Notes: generated by a model not told the origin, from the letters alone. A stretch of DNA of 64,000 nucleotides from JBEIFW01 sp046081125 (GCA_046081125.1 JBJTVH010000097.1:1-64000), one strand, 5' to 3'; counted from the stretch's first letter, positions 1 through 9,106 are shown. Program-made: numbers and translations.

Positions 1-1
1 C

Positions 2-2656
2 GCTCTCGTGACATGGGAGCTGAAGCGCTCCAAGGGCGCCGTGTCCGAGGGCATCCGGCAGACGATCGGCAATCAGAGGCCCGAGTTCATTCGTTCGTTC
101 TTCACGACGGTGCAGTTGGTGATGGCTGGCAACGACGTCGAAGGCCTCCGCTACGGCGTGATCGATACGCCCGAGAAGTACTGGCTCGCCTGGCGTGAGG
201 AGTCACCGATCGAGGATCCGCTCGATCGTGCGCTCTCGCAGCTCTGCTCCAAAGAGCGCCTGCTCGAACTGGTGCACGACTTCATGGTCTTCGACGCGGG
301 CATCAAGAAGACGTGTCGCCACAATCAGTACTTCGGCGTTAAGGCAGCACAGGCCAGGATCGCCAAGCGCGAAGGCGGCATCATCTGGCACACGCAGGGT
401 TCCGGCAAGTCCTTGACGATGGTGTGGCTTGCGAAGTGGATCCGTGAACACCAGAGCGATGCGAGGGTTCTGCTGATCACGGATCGGACCGAGCTCGATG
501 AGCAGATCGAGAAGGTCTTCGCGGGAGTCAACGAGTCGATCTACCGCACCAAGAGCGGTGCCGACATGCTTGCGACGCTGAACGCGTCGGAGGAGTGGCT
601 GATCTGCTCGCTCGTCCACAAGTTCCGCGGCTCCGATGATGACCCTCAGCTCGATGAGGCCGAGTCGGCGTTCATCGCCGAGCTGAATGCCAAGGTGCCG
701 AAGGACTTCAAGGCCAAGGGCAAAATCTTCGTCTTCGTCGACGAAGCCCACCGCACCCAGTCCGGCAAGATGCACGATGCCATGAAGAAGCTCCTGCCCG
801 GTGCGATGTTCGTCGGCTTCACCGGCACCCCGTTGCTCAAGGCGGATAAGGCCACCAGCATCGAGACCTTCGGCAGCTTCATCCACACCTACAAGTTCGA
901 CGAGGCTGTCGAGGACGGCGTGGTGCTCGATCTGCGCTACGAGGCACGCAGTATCGACCAGGACCTCACCTCGCCGGAGAAGGTCGACAAGTGGTTCGAG
1001 GCCAAGACCAAGGGCATGACCGATCTCTCGCGCGCCGAACTGAAGAAGCGTTGGGGCACCATGCAGAAGGTCGTCAGCTCCGAACCGCGAGCACGCCAGA
1101 TCGTCGACGACATCCTCCTCGACATGGAGACCAAGCCAAGGCTGTCGGACGGTCGTGGAAACGCCATCCTGGTCGGATCGAGCATCTATCAGGCCTGCAA
1201 GTTCTACGAGCTCTTCTGCCATGCCGGCTTCAAGGGCAAGTGCGCCATCATCACCAGCTACACACCGCAGGCAAGCGACATCTCGAAAGAGGACTCCGGC
1301 CACGGAGCCACCGAGAAGCTTCGCCAGTACGACATCTACCGCCAGATGCTCGCCGACCACTTCGGCGAACCAGCCGACACCGCGATGAACAAGGTGGAGG
1401 AGTTCGAGAAGCAGGTCAAGGACAAGTTCCTCGACCACCCCGGCCAGATGCGCCTGCTCATCGTCGTTGACAAGCTCCTCACTGGCTTCGACGCACCATC
1501 AGCCACCTACCTCTACATCGACAAGAAGATGCAGGACCACGGCCTGTTCCAGGCCATCTGCCGAGTCAACCGCCTCGACGGTGATGACAAGGACTACGGC
1601 TACATCGTCGACTACCGCGACCTCTTCAACTCCCTCGAGTCCGCCATCACCGACTACACCAGCGGCGCACTCGACGGCTACGAGAAGAAGGACATCGAAG
1701 GCCTGCTCTCGGACCGCATCGACAAGGCCCGCGACGACCTCGACGATGCGCTCGAGAAGATCCGCGCGCTGTGCGAACCGGTCGAGCCGCCGAAGAACAC
1801 CCTCCAGTACCAGCAGTACTTCTGCGCCAAGAACCACGGCAACGCCGAACAGCTCAAGGCTAACGAACCCAAGCGAGTCGAGCTCTACAAGTCCGTCGCT
1901 GCCGTCGTTCGCGCCTTCGGTGCTCTCGCGAACGACATGGCTGCCGCCGGGTACAGCGATGCCGAGACCGATGCGATCCGCCAAGAGATCGCCCACTACG
2001 CCGCGGTACGGGACGAGGTCAAGCTCGGTGCTGGCGAGGACGTCGACTTCAAGCAGTACGAAGCCGGCATGCGCCACCTCCTCGACACCTACATCAACGC
2101 CAAGCCCTCCGAGGTCATCTCGAACTTCCAGGACACCGGTCTCATCGACCTCATCGTGAAGCTCGGCGCCGGAGCCGTCGACAAGCTGCCTGACGGCATC
2201 AAGAAGGACCCCGAAGCCGTCGCGGAGACGATCACCAACAACATCCGCAAGGTGATCATCGACGAACGCGCGATGAACCCGAAGTACTACGACCGGATGT
2301 CCGAGCTGCTGGACGCCATCCTGGAAGAGCGCCGACAGGGTGCGCTCGACTACAAGGCGTACCTCGACAAGCTCCTCGAACACGCAGCCAAGCTCGGCAA
2401 GGGCGAATCCGACACCGCCTACCCGACATGGGCCGACAACGGAGCCAAGCGCGCCCTCGTCGACTTCTTCCTACCCTCCGAGAACCTGGCGATCGAGATC
2501 GACAAGGTCGTGCGCCACACCAAGCCCGACTCGTGGCTGGGTAACCCGATCAAGGAGAAGAAGGTCAAGCGAGCCATCCAGCAGGCTCTGCCCAACGACT
2601 TCGCTCGCCTCGACGAACTCTTCGAGCTGGTGAAGGCGCGCCATGAGTACCACTAG
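2..2656 (+). CDS. hsdR: Type I restriction enzyme R subunit (HsdR), 5' end outside window
   Basis: This is the motor and nuclease subunit of a type I restriction-modification complex, which translocates DNA with ATP and cleaves it. The frame is open to the window edge, so the N-terminus is missing. The first visible codons give WELKRSKG, whose E-x-K is the second half of the PD-(D/E)xK nuclease motif. The GTG at position 8 is therefore internal, not a start. Superfamily 2 helicase motifs follow: Walker A TQGSGKS near residue 130, VDEAHR near 242 and FTGTPL near 270. The C-terminal half is the helical HsdR region. hsdM and hsdS are presumably upstream. The stop overlaps the next gene by 14 bp, which suggests translational coupling. 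Confidence 0.95.
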   Translation, partial: ALVTWELKRSKGAVSEGIRQTIGNQRPEFIRSFFTTVQLVMAGNDVEGLRYGVIDTPEKYWLAWREESPIEDPLDRALSQLCSKERLLELVHDFMVFDAGIKKTCRHNQYFGVKAAQARIAKREGGIIWHTQGSGKSLTMVWLAKWIREHQSDARVLLITDRTELDEQIEKVFAGVNESIYRTKSGADMLATLNASEEWLICSLVHKFRGSDDDPQLDEAESAFIAELNAKVPKDFKAKGKIFVFVDEAHRTQSGKMHDAMKKLLPGAMFVGFTGTPLLKADKATSIETFGSFIHTYKFDEAVEDGVVLDLRYEARSIDQDLTSPEKVDKWFEAKTKGMTDLSRAELKKRWGTMQKVVSSEPRARQIVDDILLDMETKPRLSDGRGNAILVGSSIYQACKFYELFCHAGFKGKCAIITSYTPQASDISKEDSGHGATEKLRQYDIYRQMLADHFGEPADTAMNKVEEFEKQVKDKFLDHPGQMRLLIVVDKLLTGFDAPSATYLYIDKKMQDHGLFQAICRVNRLDGDDKDYGYIVDYRDLFNSLESAITDYTSGALDGYEKKDIEGLLSDRIDKARDDLDDALEKIRALCEPVEPPKNTLQYQQYFCAKNHGNAEQLKANEPKRVELYKSVAAVVRAFGALANDMAAAGYSDAETDAIRQEIAHYAAVRDEVKLGAGEDVDFKQYEAGMRHLLDTYINAKPSEVISNFQDTGLIDLIVKLGAGAVDKLPDGIKKDPEAVAETITNNIRKVIIDERAMNPKYYDRMSELLDAILEERRQGALDYKAYLDKLLEHAAKLGKGESDTAYPTWADNGAKRALVDFFLPSENLAIEIDKVVRHTKPDSWLGNPIKEKKVKRAIQQALPNDFARLDELFELVKARHEYH

Positions 2657-3368
2657 CGCCTACCTCACCGTCCGCGGCATCGACATCGACGTCATCTACA
2701 AGGACATCAAGAACCTCCACATCGGCGTCTACCCGCCGCTCGGGCGCGTACGTGTCGCCGCACCACGCAAGCTTGACGACGACAAGGTCCGCCTCGCCGT
2801 CATCCAACGACTGCCGTGGATCAAGCACCAGCAGCAGCAGCTTCGCTCTGTCGAGCGGCAGTCCCATCGCGAGATGGTCAGTGGCGAGTCCCACTACATC
2901 TGGGGCGTCCGCCACAGACTCAAGGTCATCGAACGCCCCGGCCGCGCCCACGTCGAAGTCGAAGGCAGCCGAGTTCTCCTTTACATACCTGCGGGCACGA
3001 CTGTCGAGAAGCGCGTCGAGGTCTTCCAACGTTGGCAGCGTGAGCAACTGCGCAGCCGTATCCCTTCGCTCGTAGCCAAATGGGAGCCGACCATCGGTCG
3101 AGAGGTGCCGCGCTGGAGCATCCGACGCATGAAGACCAAGTGGGGCTCCTGCAACCGAGAGAGCGGTCACATCTGGTTCAACCTCGACCTCGCCGCCAAG
3201 CACCCCGACTGCCTGGAGTACATCGTCGTCCACGAGATGACGCATCTCCTCGAACGCAACCACGGCGAACGCTTCACGACCCTGATGGACAAGTACATGC
3301 CCGACTGGCGCTCCCGCCGGGATCGGCTGAACGGAGCGCCGTTGGCAGCGCAGGAATGGAGCTCGTGA
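2643..3368 (+). CDS. YgjP/DUF45-type zinc metallopeptidase linked to hsdR
   Basis: A 241-aa protein of the YgjP-like (M48/DUF45, SprT-related) metallopeptidase family. The family signature TKWGSC lies before the zinc motif HEMTH (H197, E198, H201), and a third ligand candidate follows in ERNHGERF (H207). There is no signal peptide or membrane segment, so it should be cytoplasmic. The ATG overlaps the hsdR stop, so the two are probably co-translated. DUF45 genes beside type I restriction genes are a known but mechanistically unexplained association. A role in removing or tuning restriction subunits is inference only. Confidence 0.88.
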   Translation: MSTTSAYLTVRGIDIDVIYKDIKNLHIGVYPPLGRVRVAAPRKLDDDKVRLAVIQRLPWIKHQQQQLRSVERQSHREMVSGESHYIWGVRHRLKVIERPGRAHVEVEGSRVLLYIPAGTTVEKRVEVFQRWQREQLRSRIPSLVAKWEPTIGREVPRWSIRRMKTKWGSCNRESGHIWFNLDLAAKHPDCLEYIVVHEMTHLLERNHGERFTTLMDKYMPDWRSRRDRLNGAPLAAQEWSS

Positions 3369-3398
3369 TGTAAGACACCACAATTCGTCAAGGACGGT

Positions 3399-6300
3399 GT
3401 GAACATGCCTCGGCCGGGATTCGCTGACAGGAACCGCCTGAAGAACTGGGCTGACTCGGTCGCGTCAAGGACCGAGTTCCCCCGCCTTGTCAGGCGGCTG
3501 ATCCTCGAATCGACGCCCGGCGTAGTACAGCTCGGAATGCCGGCAGGCGAGGGTGTTTCGGCCGGCAGTTGGGATGGAACGGTACGTTCGACCACATCGA
3601 ATGCCTGGGTCCCCGCGGGCCTCTCCGTCTGGGAACTCTCTGTTGACAGCAGCCCGGGGGCGAAGGCGGACGACGACTACTCGAAGCGGCTCACCGCACC
3701 TGATGGCGGAGCCACGCAGGACTGCACGTACGTCGAGGCGATTCTTCGCCCGTGGACCCACAGGAGTGACTGGTCGCGAGACCGTACGGCCGAGGGGCGG
3801 TGGAAGGAGGTCCGCGCTCACGCCCTCGATGAGATTGAAATGTGGTTGGAGGCATCCCCAGTTACATGGGCATGGTTCTCGGAGCAGTTGGGACTCAATC
3901 CGCACGGAATGCGCTCCGGCGACTTCTGGTGGAGTTCGTGGTCGTCGATGACGAATCCTTCGCTCTCTCCGGCGATAGTGCTGAGCGGCCGGGACGCTGA
4001 ACTGACGCGCCTGGTCGAGATGGTTGATGGACCGCCGAGAGTGGTCACCCTCGCTGGCCAGAGCGTCGAGGAGGCAATCGCGTTCCTGACAGCAGCGGCG
4101 ATCAATCTGGATACCCAAGGCCAGGGTCAGCTTCTTGCAAGGCTGGCGTTGGTGGATGACCGTACGACCTGGCGCGGCCTCCTCGAGAGCCCAACGCCCC
4201 TTGTACTCGTCCCTCTCGTTGACGGGTTGTCAGCCGAAGTCCCTGCGGGGAGCATCCACCACGTTCTCGTGCCGGTAACTACCAGGGCGCCGAGCGCTGA
4301 CATCTCGCTACCGCCGATCGCCGTCGGCCCCGTAGCGGAGGCGCTTCGGGCTAGTGGCCTTGATGAGCGGCGCGCAGAGAATGCAGCGAGGTTGGCACGT
4401 CTCAGCCTCACCGCCATGAGACGAAGTCTCGCCACTCAGCCGGCACTGCACGTCCCCACCTGGGCGTCGCCACCCGTCGCCCGTGGGATCCGCGCTGCGC
4501 TACTCGCGGGAAGTTGGTCTGAGAAGAAGGAGGGCGACAAGACGGCACTCGCCTTGCTGGCAGGGGTGGACTACGAATCGCTGCGTGACCAACTGACAGC
4601 GCTTGCCTCCGCGGAAGATCCCATCGTCGTCCGGGTCGGCGATTCGTGGCATGTGGTGTCATCTGCCGACGCGTGGCTACTTCTCGTGTCGGCAGTCACT
4701 GAGGATGATCTCAAGCGCTTCGAGGCAATCGTTAGTCAGGTTCTTCTGGAGCCTGATCCATCCGCAGGGCTTCCAGCTGAGGATCGATGGAAAGCCGCGT
4801 TTGAGGGAAGGGTGCAAGCGCACTCCCCGGATCTTCGTAAGGGGATCGCTGAGACGATATGCCTCCTCGCCGTCCACGGTGGTGACCTGCGCACAACCAC
4901 AGGGACGGGTAGCGACTGGTCGTCCTACCTCGTGAGGACCGTTCTCGCTGCAGCGAACGAGGACCTCACCGGCGAGACCTGGGCGGTGCTGTCCGGACTC
5001 CTGCCACTGCTCGCAGAAGCCGCACCTGATCGCTTCATCGACGCGGTCCGCAAGGGGGTATCCGACGCAGATCCAGTGCTTGCGACCATATTCAGAGATC
5101 AGGACGACCAAGGGCTGTTCGGCCCTCATTCGCCCCATACGGGCCTCTTGTGGGCGCTCGAAGCAGTCGCGTGGTCGAGTCCCCACTTCGGTGCGTCAAT
5201 TGACCTGCTCGCTCGGCTGGACGCGCTCGATCCAGGAGGCCGCTTCCTGAACCGACCCTTCAACAGCATCGCATCCATCCTCTGCCCTTGGCACCCGGAG
5301 ACCTCGGCGTCTCCGGAACGGCGGCTGGAAGTGCTCGATGGGCTACGAGACCGGTTTCCTGAGCTTTCGTGGAGGCTTATGCTCCGCCTCCTGCCTGAGC
5401 TCCATGGGCATCACTCACCGACCAACGGCCCTCGGTTCCGCGAATGGAAGCCCCAGGACCCTCGAGTTACGAACGTCGAGTACTTCAACTTCATCGCTGA
5501 AGTGGTGAACCGAGTGGTGGCTGACGCAGGCGCGGATGGTGCTCGATGGGCAGCTGTCGCAGACAAGTTGTCCGACCTTCCGCCCGACGACATGAGTCGA
5601 GTCTTGGGCGAACTTGAGAATGCGGTGCGGTCGGAGAGACTCCTCGAACCATCGCGACATGACCTGTGGGCCAAGCTGCGCGACATCGTCAAACAGCACC
5701 GCGAGTTCGCCGATGCGGCATGGGCGCTTCCGGGCGAGATCGTTGACCGGCTTGACACGCTGTGCACTGCAATCGTCCCCGCCGACGCCACCACCACCAA
5801 TGAGTGGCTGTTCGTCGAACACGTGCCAACTATCGGCGACATGCGCCGCCGCGACGATGTCGCTGCATATGACGCGCGCCTCGCGGAACTCAGAACACAG
5901 GCGGCGAGAGAGATCGACGCAGAGTCTGGTCTCGCTGGCATCACGAGCCTCGCGCAGAAGTCCGTCATCTCCGGGGTATTGGGCTGGTCTCTCGCAGGAG
6001 CTGTAGACGACAAGTACTCAGGCGCCTTGCTCGGGCTGCTCGTCTCTGACGACGCAAAGCTCGTCGAGCTGTCGGGCGCCTACTTCGCGCGCCTTTGCCG
6101 AGACCGAGGTTGGGAGTGGCTCGGCGGCCTCCTCGATGAGAACCTCGACCTAGATCCAACGCAGGTTGCGCGGCTACTGCTCGGCAGTCGCGATTACCCG
6201 GCGAGCTGGAACGAGGCTGACTCACGAGGCGACGCAGTCGCGACAGCGTTCTGGCTCCGCTTCCCGACGTTCGGGTTGGGGCATGACTTTGCCTTTGTTG

Positions 6301-7196
6301 CTTTGGTCGCCGAGCGACTCATGAAGGTGGGTCGAAACGCCGCAGCACTCGACTTCCTGAACATGTACTCGTCGCGCTCCGAGATTGCCCGGGAGTCGCT
6401 CGTTGAGCTGATCGCGACCGGTCTCGAGGGCATCCTTGCCACTGGCGGAGATGACGAGATCCATGTGCTTCAGGGCTACGAGTACGAGTCCTTGTTCGCC
6501 ATCCTTCAGGAGGCGGAGGATCAGGTTGGCACGGACCGTCTCGCGCGGCTTGAGTGGTCCTACCTCCCGACGCTCGGTCACGAGCCGAACGCCCGGGCCC
6601 TCTTTGGGAGGATGGCCACGGATGGCGACTTCTTCGTCGAGATCCTCCTTACCGTGTACCGACCAACAAGGGAGACGGACGAAGCGGTCTCCGAGGAGGA
6701 CAGGCGGCGGGCAATGAATGCGTATCAGCTGCTGTCGTCTTGGTCAGTCCCGCCGGGCCTGGTCAACGGGAATATGGACGCATCCGAGCTCCGGCGATGG
6801 TTCGACTCAGTGACTGAGAAGTTGAGTCACGCAGGCAGGTTGGAAATCGGGCTTTCGCACATCGGTCAGGTTCTCGTCTCCGCGCCCGCTGACGATGACG
6901 GTTCGTGGCCACCAAGAGTTGTCCGCGACTTCTTTGAGTCCGTTCAGCTAGAGGAGCTCGAAGATGGATTTCGAGTCGAGATCGCGAACCGGCGTGGTGT
7001 CACCTCGCGCGGCCTTGAGGATGGAGGGACGCAGGAGATCGCCTTGGCGGCGAAGTACCGCGCCGACGCTGATCGGTACGCCGATCGCTGGCCTCGAACC
7101 GCGAGAGTCCTCCGGGATCTGGCGAAGTCCTACGACAGCGAAGCGCGAAGAAACGAGGACTCCGCGGAGAGATTCCGAGGCGGTCTGGAGCGCTGA
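3399..7196 (+). CDS. Large protein of unknown function, type I RM-associated, degenerate NTPase-like core
   Basis: A 1265-aa protein that I cannot assign to a named family. It starts 30 bp after the metallopeptidase in the same orientation. AAGGA at 3390-3394 could serve either GTG 3399 or ATG 3405. Residues of about 190-330 have the layout of a STAND/AAA module: an LSGRDAEL entry motif, a hydrophobic strand VVTLAG where a P-loop would be, and LVLVPLVDG where Walker B would be. However, no GxxGxGK[ST] is present, so ATP hydrolysis is unlikely. The remaining roughly 900 residues are Leu/Ala-rich and helical, possibly HEAT-like. There is no signal peptide or membrane helix. Position makes a defence role plausible, but function is unknown. 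Confidence 0.8.
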   Translation: MNMPRPGFADRNRLKNWADSVASRTEFPRLVRRLILESTPGVVQLGMPAGEGVSAGSWDGTVRSTTSNAWVPAGLSVWELSVDSSPGAKADDDYSKRLTAPDGGATQDCTYVEAILRPWTHRSDWSRDRTAEGRWKEVRAHALDEIEMWLEASPVTWAWFSEQLGLNPHGMRSGDFWWSSWSSMTNPSLSPAIVLSGRDAELTRLVEMVDGPPRVVTLAGQSVEEAIAFLTAAAINLDTQGQGQLLARLALVDDRTTWRGLLESPTPLVLVPLVDGLSAEVPAGSIHHVLVPVTTRAPSADISLPPIAVGPVAEALRASGLDERRAENAARLARLSLTAMRRSLATQPALHVPTWASPPVARGIRAALLAGSWSEKKEGDKTALALLAGVDYESLRDQLTALASAEDPIVVRVGDSWHVVSSADAWLLLVSAVTEDDLKRFEAIVSQVLLEPDPSAGLPAEDRWKAAFEGRVQAHSPDLRKGIAETICLLAVHGGDLRTTTGTGSDWSSYLVRTVLAAANEDLTGETWAVLSGLLPLLAEAAPDRFIDAVRKGVSDADPVLATIFRDQDDQGLFGPHSPHTGLLWALEAVAWSSPHFGASIDLLARLDALDPGGRFLNRPFNSIASILCPWHPETSASPERRLEVLDGLRDRFPELSWRLMLRLLPELHGHHSPTNGPRFREWKPQDPRVTNVEYFNFIAEVVNRVVADAGADGARWAAVADKLSDLPPDDMSRVLGELENAVRSERLLEPSRHDLWAKLRDIVKQHREFADAAWALPGEIVDRLDTLCTAIVPADATTTNEWLFVEHVPTIGDMRRRDDVAAYDARLAELRTQAAREIDAESGLAGITSLAQKSVISGVLGWSLAGAVDDKYSGALLGLLVSDDAKLVELSGAYFARLCRDRGWEWLGGLLDENLDLDPTQVARLLLGSRDYPASWNEADSRGDAVATAFWLRFPTFGLGHDFAFVALVAERLMKVGRNAAALDFLNMYSSRSEIARESLVELIATGLEGILATGGDDEIHVLQGYEYESLFAILQEAEDQVGTDRLARLEWSYLPTLGHEPNARALFGRMATDGDFFVEILLTVYRPTRETDEAVSEEDRRRAMNAYQLLSSWSVPPGLVNGNMDASELRRWFDSVTEKLSHAGRLEIGLSHIGQVLVSAPADDDGSWPPRVVRDFFESVQLEELEDGFRVEIANRRGVTSRGLEDGGTQEIALAAKYRADADRYADRWPRTARVLRDLAKSYDSEARRNEDSAERFRGGLER

Positions 7197-7299
7197 AGAC
7201 GGCGCGTGGCGTGAGGAGACGCTGCCGATACGGCTTGCAGGAGTTCGACCGCTCGATCTTCGGGTGGCCCGGCGATCTCCGTGCTGAAGACCAGGGTCG

Positions 7300-7671
7300 T
7301 CAATGCCCTCTTGGTCGCCCAGGCGGACGCAACGCTACGCCGATCGCTGCGAGCTCTCGGCGGAGCGTCGTCGCATCGACACCGAACAAGGTGGTCAGGC
7401 TCTTCATCGAGTCGCCCGATCCGTAGTGCTCGGCGGCCGCCCTCACGTCCCGGTCTGTCAGTTTCCGCACGTGTGCACGGCGCTGCACACCGCGGCGTTC
7501 GAGGTGCAGCATCACCGTCTCGCGGTTGATGCCGAAGCTCTCGGCAACGGTGGGAACAGACGAGCCTGCCTCGTACATGACAACGAGTTCGTCTATCTCC
7601 AACGGCTTCAGTCGGCGCTGCAACTGGCGGGAGACCGGCTTGGACTTCCCAACGTACTGGCGGGCGAGCAT
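7300..7671 (-). CDS. HTH protein resembling a recombinase C-terminal tail
   Basis: A 123-aa protein from ATG 7671 with two consecutive helix-turn-helix-like units. The first contains VPTVAESFGINRETV followed by LERRGVQRR. The second contains MKSLTTLFGVDATTL followed by LAAIGV. This tandem pattern is familiar from actinobacterial site-specific serine recombinase C-termini and from short stand-alone HTH proteins. The frame stays open upstream to about 8079 without catalytic recombinase motifs, so this may be a gene remnant. It lies head to tail with the 1265-codon gene and divergent from the yefM remnant. It could mark the edge of the mobile segment. Confidence 0.55.
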   Translation of the reverse strand: MLARQYVGKSKPVSRQLQRRLKPLEIDELVVMYEAGSSVPTVAESFGINRETVMLHLERRGVQRRAHVRKLTDRDVRAAAEHYGSGDSMKSLTTLFGVDATTLRRELAAIGVALRPPGRPRGH

Positions 7672-7896
7672 CCGCTGCAGCGCACTGCCGGCTCGACCGA
7701 AGTGGTACGGAGGGTTAGAAAGCCGTCCCTGAAGGTCCACTCGTCGTTGTCGCTTCGGCAACGACCTGGCGCGAAGCTTGGATGGCGCCGTCGGCTGAGC
7801 GCAGAGCTCAAGACGCCCGTATCGACGATCCGTCTCACGAGATTCGGCGACGGTGCGATCGTTGCGACCGACGTGGGTGATCTCTTCTCTCCGAGT

Positions 7897-7914
7897 GGTA
7901 CCAAATGTTGTACG
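7897..7914. promoter_or_regulatory. YefM-type operator (two GTAC palindromes 12 bp apart)
   Basis: GGTACC at 7897-7902 and TGTACG at 7909-7914 have centres exactly 12 bp apart. YefM antitoxins bind paired TGTACA-core palindromes with this centre spacing, as I recall from the E. coli system. The site sits 18 bp before the GTG start of the antitoxin remnant and overlaps its expected promoter. Both boxes deviate from the perfect core by one base or so. Confidence 0.55.
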
Positions 7915-7932
7915 ACTCTGAAGGGACGCACG

Positions 7933-8094
7933 GTGGCCATCACCGCGAGCGCAGTGTTGATCGGTATCGACGACTACCGGGCGCTGGAAGAGACCGCGTA
8001 CCTCCTGCGGGCGCCCGCCAACGTGCGGTGGCTCGTCGAGAGCTTGGAGCAGGCCCGGGCAGGCGAGGTGCAGCAGCACGAACTCGACCGGTGA
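7933..8094 (+). pseudogene. yefM: YefM/Phd-family antitoxin with internal deletion
   Basis: A 53-codon frame starts at GTG 7933 with AAGGGA at 7921-7926 as ribosome-binding site. It opens with the family start VAITAS and then jumps directly to AVLIGIDDYRALEETAYLL and the usual C-terminus. Normal YefM proteins are about 80-90 aa and have roughly 30 residues between these two blocks (the EAR...LFPLI segment and its strand-helix DNA-binding fold). That block is missing in frame. The dimer/DNA-binding core is therefore lost while the toxin-neutralising tail survives. Its stop overlaps the toxin start as GTGA. Confidence 0.7.
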
Positions 8095-8347
8095 GGTTCG
8101 TCTTCACCCCCAACGGGTGGGAGGATTGCTTCTCTGGCAGACGACGGATCGGGCAAGGTTGAAGCGCATCAATCGTCTGCTCGATGACGTTGCCCGTGAT
8201 CCTTTCGCGGGGATCGGGAAGCCCGAGCAACGCCGTCATGCGCTCGCCGGAGCGCGGTCGCGCCGCATAAACGAGGAACGCCGGCTCGTACACCTCGTCG
8301 AAGGCGACGACATCATGATCCTGCAGGCTGGCTACCACTATGCCTGA
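8091..8347 (+). pseudogene. yoeB: YoeB-family mRNA interferase toxin, single-base frameshift
   Basis: Starting at GTG 8091 the first frame reads VRFVFTPNGWEDCF and then stops at TGA 8160-8162. A second frame continues the family from WQTTDRARLKRINRLLDD to the C-terminal GYHYA. Between WED and WQ the family has three residues (nine bases), but here only eight bases are present, so one base was lost near 8128-8135. The 3' part keeps the catalytic set of YoeB: Glu in GKPE, Arg in SRRI and the terminal His-Tyr. The locus is best read as a dead toxin following a crippled antitoxin. Confidence 0.75.
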
Positions 8348-8416
8348 GAGCCGATCTGACCGGCGGGCGCCCACCGGCGCAGCAACCGCCGACTCGAGCG
8401 AACGTGCGGAGGCGTG

Positions 8417-9106
8417 ATGACATCGAGGCACGAGGCTGGGCCCATCGGCGACGAGGGCGTCGCCCGCAGGATCGACCCCGCCGTGCTCGTGCTGCCGTTG
8501 CGGTTGTTCATGGGGGTGGCCTGGCTCCGCGTCGGCGTCGCCAACCTGGCCTCGCCGCTGTGGCGCAACGGTGATCTCGTCCAACGGTTCGCCGTCAACC
8601 AGGACGTGGTGGCGCTTCCGTTCGCCTTGTGGATGCTCGACGTCGCAGGACGTCACGTGGTGCTCGTCGCCTGGGTGGTCGGGATGACCGAGGTGATCTG
8701 TGGCCTGGCATTGCTGGCCGGGGTCTGGCTGCGCACGGCGCTCGCTGCGGCGGTGACGATGAACGTGGTGTTCCTCCTGTGCGGCCAGGTCAACCCGTCG
8801 ATCTTCTACCTGCTGGCGGAAATGGTCCTGCTCGCTGCGGTGGGCTCGGGTGCCATCGGGCGCGGGCGGGTGCTGTCGCCGGTCGCGTGGCGGGCTGTGG
8901 CGATCGGATCGGCGCTGGGAGCGCTGGTGCTCCTGCCGTTCGTCGAGACACTCGACCCCGAGGAGCTGATCTTCGATCCGGGTGCGGTGCTCGCCTGCCT
9001 GCTCGCGGTCGGTGCCGTCGGTTCCTGGGTGTTGTCCCGGCCGGCAGCCCGGCCGGGACGCCCGATTGCGTCCTGGATCCACGGTCGCTGGCGAGCCGGA
9101 GGCTGA
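8417..9106 (+). CDS. DoxX/TQO-small-subunit-like membrane protein
   Basis: A 229-aa integral membrane protein. After a short N-terminus the sequence has a first helix beginning near LPLRLFMGVAWL, a family-like loop with asparagine and PLWRNGD, then about four more hydrophobic helices. This fits the DoxX/DoxD family of small quinone-linked membrane proteins, whose function is poorly defined. GGAGG at 8408-8412 favours ATG 8417 over the overlapping GTG 8414. It is the first gene with the normal high-GC character after the island. Confidence 0.7.
   Translation: MTSRHEAGPIGDEGVARRIDPAVLVLPLRLFMGVAWLRVGVANLASPLWRNGDLVQRFAVNQDVVALPFALWMLDVAGRHVVLVAWVVGMTEVICGLALLAGVWLRTALAAAVTMNVVFLLCGQVNPSIFYLLAEMVLLAAVGSGAIGRGRVLSPVAWRAVAIGSALGALVLLPFVETLDPEELIFDPGAVLACLLAVGAVGSWVLSRPAARPGRPIASWIHGRWRAGG

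Noticed and set aside
7303..7932. Plus-strand gene covering the region opposite the HTH protein
   Set aside because: The 5' part of this frame is antisense to the HTH gene and resembles nothing. Only the last 53 codons (antitoxin remnant) have family similarity.
8091..8347. Programmed frameshifting in yoeB
   Set aside because: No slippery heptamer or stimulatory hairpin is visible at the break, and the antitoxin is also damaged, so decay is simpler.
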